Shown one piece after another: positions 1 through 6,691 of a DNA stretch of 64,000 bases. The stretch covers positions 62,001 to 126,000 of the forward strand of contig JAGFJJ010000078.1 in NCBI GenBank assembly GCA_024102815.1, read 5' to 3'. The notes under the pieces were generated by a model, which saw nothing but the letters and a program-made list of their open reading frames with translations, was not told the origin of the DNA and searched no databases. Each line of letters starts with the position of its first letter. Position 1 is the first letter of the stretch. The position numbers were made by a program, and so were the translations under genes. The stretch comes from Phycisphaerae bacterium. GTDB lineage: Bacteria; Planctomycetota; Phycisphaerae; UBA1845.

Positions 1-115
1 CGATGGCAAGGAGTGGAAAGACACTTCGAGTTTCCGCCCCGACGACCTGCTGGCCGTCGCCAAGCTCGCGGACCTGGCCCACACGTGGTGCCTCGAACAA
101 CGAAACGCTGAATAG
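1..115 (+). CDS. Small ICE-associated hypothetical protein, 5' end missing
   Basis: Only the last 37 codons lie in the window (codons start at base 2; TAG at 113-115). The visible residues, around DGKEWKDTSSFRPDDLL, resemble the C-terminal half of the protein at 21415-21675 (DGQWKTTSYLRPDELP). The two are therefore probable members of one small-protein family carried twice by this element. Function is unknown; proteins of this sort are common on plasmids and ICEs. A strong hairpin (122-145) and the DUF2958 gene follow directly. Confidence 0.6.
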   Translation, partial: DGKEWKDTSSFRPDDLLAVAKLADLAHTWCLEQRNAE

Positions 116-121
116 TCCGCC

Positions 122-145
122 GGCCGCCGGGTTCGCCCGGCGGCC
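122..145 (+). other. Perfect 10-bp hairpin with a UUCG loop
   Basis: Bases 122-131 are exactly complementary to 136-145, with a TTCG loop, giving a very stable RNA hairpin between the truncated first gene and the DUF2958 gene. There is no T-tract after it (CCCTTAACC follows), so it is a weak candidate for an intrinsic terminator. It may instead stabilise or separate two segments of one transcript. The ribosome-binding site of the next gene lies just downstream. Confidence 0.45.
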
Positions 146-166
146 CCTTAACCAGGAGGAGAAACC

Positions 167-478
167 ATGAAACTACTGATCGACGAAATCCGTCATCGAC
201 TACCAACCATCTACGCCACGCAGAACGACCCGGATCCCATCATCCAGGCGAGGTTGTTCACCCCATGGACCAACTGGACCTGGTACGTCACCGAATTCGA
301 TGGGGATGACCTGCTCTTTGGTATAGTCGAGGGCTTCGAAACCGAGTGGGGCTACTCATCGCTCGCCGAGCTTGAAGGCATCCGAGGACCGTGCGGGCTT
401 CGCATCGAACGCGACCAGGATTTTGACCCGACGCCGCTCAGCGCGGTGCCATCGATTCGCCGCCTCGTCACCGCATGA
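167..478 (+). CDS. DUF2958 domain protein
   Basis: This 103-residue protein opens MKLLIDEIRHRLPTIYATQ and contains FTPWTNWTWYVTEFDG and YSSLAELEGIRGP, which are the hallmark segments of DUF2958. That family of about 100-120 residues occurs almost entirely on plasmids, ICEs and other mobile DNA; its function is unknown. The start is well supported by AGGAGGAG about 7 bases before ATG 167. Its presence argues that the mobile element extends to and beyond the left edge of the window. Confidence 0.85.
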   Translation: MKLLIDEIRHRLPTIYATQNDPDPIIQARLFTPWTNWTWYVTEFDGDDLLFGIVEGFETEWGYSSLAELEGIRGPCGLRIERDQDFDPTPLSAVPSIRRLVTA

Positions 479-538
479 AGACCGCCCCAGTCGGCCCCAA
501 TACCGGGCGTCCTATCGCCATCTGTGCGCGACGGAAGC

Positions 539-1837
539 TTAAGCACGTTGCATAGGCGCAACGCCGCTGTTGATGATGGCTTCGTCTGGCAAGCCATTCT
601 TCTTCCGACTGGCCCGTCGCGAATGGAGCCAACTGAAGCCGATAATGGCCAACATGCTCGTTGATTTGATCACTTGCCGTGCCGTCACTTCCGGTCCGAC
701 CACGGCGTTCCATGACTCCGCTTCTTGCTCCATTTCCCTGTATTGTTGCTCCATCAAGTAATGCACTGAACTGCGAATCCCGTTCTCGAACTGCACCGCA
801 TTGTAGCGATCCCATTCCGCGGAATAGAGAGCAGCGGCCTCCGACAAGCTGTCTCCACCAAATGCCAGATCCGGGGTGGGCTCAATCGGTTCAGGCATCA
901 TAGATACGCTGGGCGGCGCGCCAACATCGAGCCTCTCAGGTTGCGTCCAACAACATAACCAAAACACCACTACGATCCAGCCCAGTAACAACAGCTCGTC
1001 CGAACTCGCCACACGGCCGAACCTGCTTCTCCGTCGCGGAAGGGCTGGCACGGCCCCTTCGTCGCTCGGCGCCAACATGGGGACTTCCGGGGGTTCAATG
1101 ATCATCCTGGCGATCAAAATGCAAGGGATTCCGAGCGTGAACAGCAAGGCCACCACCCAGCCGAACGGCCAGTCAGTAAAGAAAACGTGCACGAGTACCA
1201 GCGCGGCCACGCCGGCGCCGAGCCACCAAACGGCGCCCCCTGCGGGTTGCTCATCTTGACTGCGACTGATCCGCCATATGTAGCCCCACGTGACGGCGCT
1301 CATTGCCAGCAGCGGCCAAATACTCCCGAATTCTCCGAGGAGTGCGTAGCCTATCCCGATTCCGGCGAAGACCGCCACGAACCTGAGTTCCTGACTGGCC
1401 CGGGAGCGGGCAACAAAGAGGATCCAGCAACCTGCAAGCAGCACCACACACAGCGGCGCAACGACGAGAGCCCGCCACGCGATATTGCTCCAATTGATTA
1501 CATTGAATACCAGCACCTGTGGCGAGACCGCCAGCAGTACCGTTCCTATCAGAATGACAGTTAGTCGCCGCCATGTGCGCCCCCAGAACGCCGCGTTGCA
1601 ACGAGGCTCGGACGGACAACAGCACGCTATGGAAAATACGAACGTGAGGCCTCCCAGTACGCAGATGGCAGCGACCTGGGCTGTGCTGTTTCGCCGTTCA
1701 AATTCACTTGCCACGTACGTCCAGACAAAAACATGGGCCACCAACTCGGCAAGGACCAAACCGAGAATCACCAAGCCGAGATACGAAGCCCAGCTTCGAT
1801 TTGACGTCTCCTGTTGTACGTCACTGAGCGCTTCCAT
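539..1837 (-). CDS. Polytopic membrane protein of unknown function
   Basis: The protein is 432 residues when started at ATG 1837, which is preceded by an excellent GGGAGG site; an upstream start would intrude 115 bases into the kinase gene. It has about ten hydrophobic stretches: two near the N-terminus, a cluster in the middle, one after an arginine-rich loop, and one near the C-terminus (SMLAIIGFSWL). I recognise no domain. The start overlaps the last 17 bases of the kinase gene, so the two are probably translationally coupled and may share a signalling role, for example as membrane target or partner. This is an inference from position only. Confidence 0.7.
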   Translation of the reverse strand: MEALSDVQQETSNRSWASYLGLVILGLVLAELVAHVFVWTYVASEFERRNSTAQVAAICVLGGLTFVFSIACCCPSEPRCNAAFWGRTWRRLTVILIGTVLLAVSPQVLVFNVINWSNIAWRALVVAPLCVVLLAGCWILFVARSRASQELRFVAVFAGIGIGYALLGEFGSIWPLLAMSAVTWGYIWRISRSQDEQPAGGAVWWLGAGVAALVLVHVFFTDWPFGWVVALLFTLGIPCILIARMIIEPPEVPMLAPSDEGAVPALPRRRSRFGRVASSDELLLLGWIVVVFWLCCWTQPERLDVGAPPSVSMMPEPIEPTPDLAFGGDSLSEAAALYSAEWDRYNAVQFENGIRSSVHYLMEQQYREMEQEAESWNAVVGPEVTARQVIKSTSMLAIIGFSWLHSRRASRKKNGLPDEAIINSGVAPMQRA

Positions 1838-3941
1838 ATTTGGCCTCCCAGATGTCAAGGTCTTTTCGCGCGGCATTCCGACCAGCCGTGTCGCCAAGTT
1901 CCGATTGTACCTGGACCGTTCTCTGAAGACACACACGGCGCAGCTTGTAGTCCGGGGCCGTATGCATGTCGAGCACGCGCATCATTCGCGCTAACTCAAC
2001 CTTTGCTGCGGCCCATTTCTTTTGACCAATCAAGTTGCTAGTGAGCTGATCCAACACTGCCAACGAAATATCGCTGAGAACGGGTTTTTCCGCCTCCGCT
2101 CGTTGGAGCACCTCTCGTTGGATCGCCTCCGCCTCTGCGAGGTATCCAGCTTCCATTAGAACTCTTGTTTGCCAGCCCCGTGCCTTCAAGGCCTCGTACC
2201 TGTTGCCCAATGCCAGGAAGCCTTGGAACACTGCATCGAGTTGCTCCATCGCGCCCTCGAGATCCCCGAGGCGCAGAAGCGCCACTGCGAGGTTGCCCCT
2301 GGTGACGAGAGCGCCGTTGGTATCGCCGGAGCGTTCGCGCAGCGGAATCAACGCCGTATAGATCGGTACCGCTTCGTCCGGCTGTCCATATTTGCTCAGT
2401 GCCATGCCCAGGTTGTTCTTGGCTCCAAGGGTACGCTTGTGCATTTCGCCATATTGCTGCTCGAAATACTCAGCGCCCTTTCGGTAGTGGCTGATCGCAT
2501 CGGCGCCGCCAGAACCGTTCCGTATGAGCCACGAACCCAGCACAACGTGGATTCGTCCAGCAAAGTCCGGGTGCAATGCGGTGAGTTCATCCAATTCGCT
2601 ACTGATGCTCGCAACCATCTTGTCGAGGGTGGCCGGCGTACCGTCGCTCGAAATCGGGTCAACCTCTTCGATCCCTCGCAACAGCAGGCTAAGCGCGTTC
2701 CGGGCGCCGGCGTTTTGGCGGTATGCGCTGAAGATCGCGGCGGCGATGGTGATGACTGCGATGAGGCTGGCCGAAGTGATGATGGGTCTTCGGCGAATCA
2801 GACACTGGGTTCGGTATACGAGCGTGTTTGGCCTCGCGATCACCGGTTTCTTCGTGATCGCGCGACGCAGATCGGCCCCCAGGTCACCCGCCGTCTGATA
2901 GCGCTGCTCGAGTACCTCCGCCATCGCCTTGGCCACGATGGCCTCGACATCCCGGCCCACCTTGGCGGCGTGTTCGGAAAGAGGCGTCGCCTCACGTTGC
3001 TTCAGAATGCGGACGTCCGTGCTCGTCTCGCCGGTGAGTCCCGCAAACGGGAGTGATCCCGCCAGAATCTGATACGCCACGACACCAATCGCATAAACGT
3101 CGCTTCGCAGGTCGATCCTGCCGGCATCGCCGCTGAGTTGCTCGGGGCTCATGTACGGCAACGTGCCCGCAAACGCCGCGGCGTCCAGGGCGTCGCCTCC
3201 CTCGCGTCCGGCGAGCATGGCAATTCCGAAGTCAATGACCTTCGGCTGTCCGAGATGGTCGACCAAGATGTTCGCCGGTTTCAGATCGCGATGGATGATG
3301 CCGCGCTTGTGGGCGTAGTCTACGGCGTCGCACACCTGCGCTACGATCTCAAGTCGGTCTCGAATCATCCAGGTTGGCGATTGCGACGCGTAGTCCAAGA
3401 GGTTTCGGCCGGCGGCAGCTGATTCCGCCGCCTGCGTATCGCCGGTGGAGGACACGAACTCCATCGCGAAAAAAGGCCTCGGACCTTCAGGCGTCGATGC
3501 GATGCCCGCTTCGTAAATCTGGGCTATACCGGGGTGCCGGAGTCGGGCGAGAGTCTCCACCTCCCGCTGCAGGATGTTTCGCCGCATCCCACGGCTGCGC
3601 AGGACCTTGAGGGCGACGAGGCGCCGCGGATTCGCCTGCTCAGCCAGGTAGACAACACCCATTCCACCCGCACCGAGGCGGCCGTGAATTCCGTAGTTGC
3701 CGAGTCGCTCCGGCAACACGTCATCGCCATCCGAGAGAGTCACCAACTCGAGAACATTAACGTTGTCATCCGTCGGTGAGAGGTTATCGCGCTCCCTGAG
3801 CAGGCTGCGCACGTATCCGGCAAGTTCATCGTCGTCACCGCAGGCTTCCGCAACGACTACGCTCTGCCTCTCGCGACTCAGCTCAAGAACGCGGTTGACC
3901 ACGGGAATAGCCCGATGGTGCAGCTCGTGGCTGGTGCTCAC
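1821..3941 (-). CDS. Serine/threonine protein kinase with C-terminal TPR region
   Basis: A 706-residue Hanks-type kinase. From the chosen GTG start the glycine loop LGAGGMGVVY is near residue 89, the ATP-binding lysine (VALKVL) near 112, the catalytic loop HRDLKPAN at 217-224 and the DFG motif at 237-239. A single transmembrane helix (about 387-405) separates the cytoplasmic kinase from a region with tetratricopeptide-like repeats that would lie outside the membrane. The GTG overlaps the sigma-factor stop codon (GTGA) with AAGGAG upstream, so sigma and kinase are translationally coupled. Kinases paired with ECF sigma factors are characteristic of Planctomycetes; the kinase probably controls the sigma factor. 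Finding the pair inside an ICE is notable. Confidence 0.9.
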   Translation of the reverse strand: MSTSHELHHRAIPVVNRVLELSRERQSVVVAEACGDDDELAGYVRSLLRERDNLSPTDDNVNVLELVTLSDGDDVLPERLGNYGIHGRLGAGGMGVVYLAEQANPRRLVALKVLRSRGMRRNILQREVETLARLRHPGIAQIYEAGIASTPEGPRPFFAMEFVSSTGDTQAAESAAAGRNLLDYASQSPTWMIRDRLEIVAQVCDAVDYAHKRGIIHRDLKPANILVDHLGQPKVIDFGIAMLAGREGGDALDAAAFAGTLPYMSPEQLSGDAGRIDLRSDVYAIGVVAYQILAGSLPFAGLTGETSTDVRILKQREATPLSEHAAKVGRDVEAIVAKAMAEVLEQRYQTAGDLGADLRRAITKKPVIARPNTLVYRTQCLIRRRPIITSASLIAVITIAAAIFSAYRQNAGARNALSLLLRGIEEVDPISSDGTPATLDKMVASISSELDELTALHPDFAGRIHVVLGSWLIRNGSGGADAISHYRKGAEYFEQQYGEMHKRTLGAKNNLGMALSKYGQPDEAVPIYTALIPLRERSGDTNGALVTRGNLAVALLRLGDLEGAMEQLDAVFQGFLALGNRYEALKARGWQTRVLMEAGYLAEAEAIQREVLQRAEAEKPVLSDISLAVLDQLTSNLIGQKKWAAAKVELARMMRVLDMHTAPDYKLRRVCLQRTVQVQSELGDTAGRNAARKDLDIWEAKYGSAQ

Positions 3942-4564
3942 GGCTTGATGCTCCTTCGGATCTCTCTTGCCAGAAACATCCGGGCCCGCTTGTGGGCGAG
4001 TTGGGCGGTGCGGACCGCGCACTGCATCATTTCGGCGACTTCCTGCCACTTAAGCGCTCCGAACACGCGCAACTCGAACGCTCGCGCCGCCTCCGCGTCG
4101 AACTCAGCAAGTCGCTCCACGGCATCAACGAAGACATCGGCGCTAACGGCTTCAGCACCGGGGGCAAAGGCGGAAAGGTCCAGTTGGATGTCGGGCTCGG
4201 CTAGTTCACGTTGATGGCCCTGTTCCGCCTTTAGTCGCGCTTTCCGCTGGCGCGCGCAATTAACGAGGAAGCTGCGGATCATGGCCCCGATGTACGCCTT
4301 GGTCGCCGGCGTGTTTTTGCACGCCAGGACCGGAGCCATGTCCATCTTCTCCAGCCTCATCCAGATCTCGTGGGCGATTGCGGTGGGCTGAAAGGTGTGC
4401 CCTTTGCGCTCTCGATTACCGTGGTACGAAGCGATCTCTCGGATCAAATCGTAGACCACGACGCGAAGCGAGTCCTCGGCCGCGGCGTCTCCTTGAAGAG
4501 CACGATCCACGAGGTTCGTGATGATGGCGGATCCTCCTTCAACAACCCCGCCTTGGCGATTCAC
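3938..4564 (-). CDS. ECF-type RNA polymerase sigma factor, kinase-linked
   Basis: A 208-residue sigma-70 family protein. The N-terminal part (LREIASYHGNRERKGHTFQPTAIAHE type, split here as REIASYHGNRE and GHTFQPTAIAHEIW) is diagnostic of the ECF subgroup commonly linked to Ser/Thr kinases. Region 2 continues to about residue 100 and region 4, with its helix-turn-helix (LKWQEVAEMMQCAVRTAQ), occupies roughly 160-200. It directs RNA polymerase to its own set of promoters. It is the first gene of a minus-strand operon with the kinase and the membrane protein, and diverges from the transfer operon across a 246-base gap. Confidence 0.9.
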   Translation of the reverse strand: MNRQGGVVEGGSAIITNLVDRALQGDAAAEDSLRVVVYDLIREIASYHGNRERKGHTFQPTAIAHEIWMRLEKMDMAPVLACKNTPATKAYIGAMIRSFLVNCARQRKARLKAEQGHQRELAEPDIQLDLSAFAPGAEAVSADVFVDAVERLAEFDAEAARAFELRVFGALKWQEVAEMMQCAVRTAQLAHKRARMFLAREIRRSIKP

Positions 4565-4810
4565 TAAGTCATGCCGTACGCCGCTTGGCCGAACGGCTCA
4601 CCGGCGATTGTAACTTAGTGCCTCACAAGACCTTATCTCCGCGACCCCGCCGCACCGGAAATCTTTGCGCTGTTTTCCCGGCCAAACGCTTCAACCGCGA
4701 AGACTCGGACGCGGGTCCGCGGCAAAGCCGTGGCCCCCGGTCAATCAGGAATGATCGAAACCACAGGCGGCCATGTCAACCAAAGCTTCTGAATGCGGAG
4801 AAACGAAACC

Positions 4811-5236
4811 ATGATCCAAGTTGCCCACACCCAAAACAGCGGTGCCAATCGAGGTCGATCCAACGGCGGTTCCGTTGACGCAAGTACGCCCCAAAATGAG
4901 CGGTGGGAGCAGCCCGAGGCCAGCGCCTGCGGCCTCCTCGACCTTGCCGCCGAACTCCTACACCTGGCCAACCTCGTGGCCAAGGCGTTCGCGGCCGACA
5001 CGAAAACCCAACGCCGTTTCTACGACATCAAAGATAGCCTGCTTTCGACTCTCCTTCTCGACGCAGTGCCCGGCGTCCGCCCGTCGTGGCAACCGAAGTC
5101 CGATGGGTTTCCTATGCTGACAATCTCGGTGGGGAACCGGCGCAGTCTGCACTGTCCATTCAAGCGACTCTCGTGGGCCGCCCAGGCGGCCGTCGTCCAG
5201 CGCATTGGCCCCTGTCCGACAAGTAAGAGGCAATAA
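4811..5236 (+). CDS. Hypothetical protein leading the transfer operon
   Basis: A 141-residue protein with no family I recognise. The middle part (LLDLAAELLHLANLVAKAF) is helical and leucine-rich; the C-terminal half contains a plausible small fold (DGFPMLTISVGNRRSLHCPF). ATG 4811 is preferred over an in-frame ATG at 4793 because GGAG lies about 10 bases before it. The stop codon abuts the GTG of the next gene, so it is probably co-transcribed with the split sigma factor and traF. It could be a regulator of that sigma factor, but nothing in the sequence proves it. Confidence 0.55.
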   Translation: MIQVAHTQNSGANRGRSNGGSVDASTPQNERWEQPEASACGLLDLAAELLHLANLVAKAFAADTKTQRRFYDIKDSLLSTLLLDAVPGVRPSWQPKSDGFPMLTISVGNRRSLHCPFKRLSWAAQAAVVQRIGPCPTSKRQ

Positions 5237-5695
5237 GTGTCAACGGCGCACGCCCAAATCGTTCAGCAATGCAACGCCCGCGGCGCTGTCAAGAACGCAG
5301 GTGATTCCATGCACGAAAACCGATTCGTGGGCGTGCCGGCATCGCCTGAAGTTCGCGAGAGCGAGCAGCTCGCCAGCTTGCTCGTAGACCACCGTGGTGG
5401 AGACCGCCACGCGTTTCGTCGCCTCGACAACGAGTGCCGCCCGTGCCTCACCAAGTGGCTTCAAAGGCGGCTGTGCGGTTCGTCCCTTCGGGCGGAGTGC
5501 GACGACGCCATCCAGGAAGCGATGGCCCGTCTTGCCAGCGGGACGGAGCTTTTCGCAACCGACTGCAAGCTCTTCAAATGGCTGAAGGACACCGCCATGA
5601 GCCGGGCAATCAACGCCAACCGCAAAAGGCGCCCGATCGTGGTTTCGTCACTGGCAAGCGCAACTTGGGGAGACACGAATGAACCGTGGTCTTGA
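5237..5695 (+). CDS. Sigma factor region 2 protein (first half of a split sigma factor)
   Basis: A 152-residue protein whose segment from about residue 50 to 130 matches sigma-70 region 2: FRRLDNECRPCLTKWLQRR, DDAIQEAMARLA, and LFKWLKDTAMSRAINANRK. It ends at a TGA before any region 4. Region 4 is supplied by the next gene, in a different frame, overlapping by 17 bases. GTG 5237 has AAGAGG upstream; an internal ATG at 5309 with AGGTGA is an alternative start. Either this is a true two-subunit sigma factor, or the two frames are joined by a +1 frameshift, programmed or mutational. It sits directly upstream of the conjugation genes and is a good candidate activator for them. Confidence 0.7.
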   Translation: MSTAHAQIVQQCNARGAVKNAGDSMHENRFVGVPASPEVRESEQLASLLVDHRGGDRHAFRRLDNECRPCLTKWLQRRLCGSSLRAECDDAIQEAMARLASGTELFATDCKLFKWLKDTAMSRAINANRKRRPIVVSSLASATWGDTNEPWS

Positions 5696-5897
5696 CGGTC
5701 ATGATCCCGACCTGGCGGCCTTGCGGCGCTGCTTCGTTGCGCTTCCCAAGGATGATCAGACCGTCCTCGCCATGCACTACTTCCTCGGGCTGAGGACCGC
5801 GGAAGTGGCGAGTCTTATGGATACCACCCGGGGGGCCGTTCTGGCGCGTTTGTGCCGCGCTCGGAAGCGCCTGCGGAAGTTGATGGAAGAATCATGA
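5679..5897 (+). CDS. Sigma factor region 4 protein (second half of a split sigma factor)
   Basis: A 72-residue protein that is almost wholly sigma-70 region 4: FVALPKDDQTVLAMHYFLGL, then the helix-turn-helix LRTAEVASLMDTTRGAVLAR and the basic tail CRARKRLRKLM. The ATG lies inside the end of the region 2 gene, and its own TGA overlaps the ATG of traF (ATGA), so all three genes look translationally coupled. The frame is also open upstream of the ATG (back to about 5586), so a fused frameshift product cannot be excluded. It would recognise the -35 element. Confidence 0.72.
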   Translation: MNRGLDGHDPDLAALRRCFVALPKDDQTVLAMHYFLGLRTAEVASLMDTTRGAVLARLCRARKRLRKLMEES

Positions 5898-6505
5898 ACA
5901 TGCGTCGCAAGCTAGATCTCCCCTCGAAATTCGCACCGTCGGGCGACATGGTGAGGAACGGGCGATCGGCCGTCAGGACAGCCATCGTGACGGCCTCGTG
6001 CATGGCCTTAGTGCTCTGGTACGCGTCGCAGACGCGGTTCATCGTCCTGAACCTTTCACCGAGCGTGCCCCTGGGGCTGTACGTCGAGATTGACGACGAG
6101 CCATCGGCAGGGCGACTGGTGGAGTTTCAAATCCCTCCCCACATGATGGACGACGGCCGCCACGCACGTCATCGAATCATCCTCAAGCCGATTGCCGCCG
6201 AGCCAGGTGACCACATCGACACGACCGGCGATTGGCTCCTCATCAACGACCGGCGACTCGCACAGATCTTCACCGTTGACTCGGAGGGGCGACCGTTGCC
6301 GGTTTGGCGTGCCCGTCGCGTGTTGCAGCCCGGCGAGTTTTTCGTGTTCTCCGCGCGGGTGCCGAATTCATTCGACAGCCGCTACTACGGCCCGATTCGA
6401 CGTGCGGACATCATCGCCGTGCGTAAGCCGTTGTGGACCTGGAACGCCGACGTCGAGGGGATTGCAGACGTCGTGGAGTCAACGCACGCCGGCGGAAATC
6501 CTTGA
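5894..6505 (+). CDS. traF: TraF-type conjugal transfer signal peptidase (S26 family)
   Basis: A 203-residue inner-membrane serine protease. An N-terminal membrane helix (VTASCMALVLWYASQ) precedes the catalytic serine motif NLSPSVPLGLY, followed by the lysine-containing LKPIAAEPGD and the C-terminal DSRYYGPI box, all typical of S26/TraF proteins. In RP4-like systems TraF matures and cyclises the TrbC pilin (established knowledge), and a TrbC gene lies 6 kb downstream. ATG 5894 was chosen because it overlaps the preceding stop in the ATGA arrangement. Confidence 0.9.
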   Translation: MNMRRKLDLPSKFAPSGDMVRNGRSAVRTAIVTASCMALVLWYASQTRFIVLNLSPSVPLGLYVEIDDEPSAGRLVEFQIPPHMMDDGRHARHRIILKPIAAEPGDHIDTTGDWLLINDRRLAQIFTVDSEGRPLPVWRARRVLQPGEFFVFSARVPNSFDSRYYGPIRRADIIAVRKPLWTWNADVEGIADVVESTHAGGNP

Positions 6506-6691
6506 TTAAGTGTTTTCGATGCAAATCAGTTTTATGAGGAAGAGGATGCAGGAAATTCGGAAGGCAAGATAAAAGCCGGGACTCCGCCCGGCCATAACTC
6601 CTTGTTGTTGCAGTGATTAAAGAGACTCCCGCGGAGTCGCCAGACTCTCTGCGCACATAACTCGCGCTGGATACAGAAGTTGGAGAGACTC
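6506..6691. other. Candidate origin of transfer (oriT) gap
   Basis: This 186-base gap between traF and the relaxase gene is less GC-rich than its surroundings and is rich in inverted repeats. One is a GCCGGG/CCCGGC hairpin at 6575-6592; another is a perfect GACTCC-CGC-GGAGTC at 6624-6638. Relaxase genes commonly lie next to the oriT they nick, and no other such gap occurs in the transfer operon. I could not identify a nic site with certainty. The gap also carries the relaxase ribosome-binding site. Confidence 0.4.
6571..6592 (-). terminator. Terminator-like hairpin read on the minus strand
   Basis: On the minus strand a GCCGGG stem with a 6-base loop region is followed at once by TTTTAT, the layout of an intrinsic terminator. 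No minus-strand gene lies just upstream of it, so it may block antisense transcription or form part of the oriT structure. Confidence 0.35.

Noticed and set aside
1..4600. Left attachment site of the ICE inside the window
   Set aside because: I looked for a second copy of the ssrA 3' end (GGGGGAATCGAACCCCC-like) and did not see one, so no left boundary is called.
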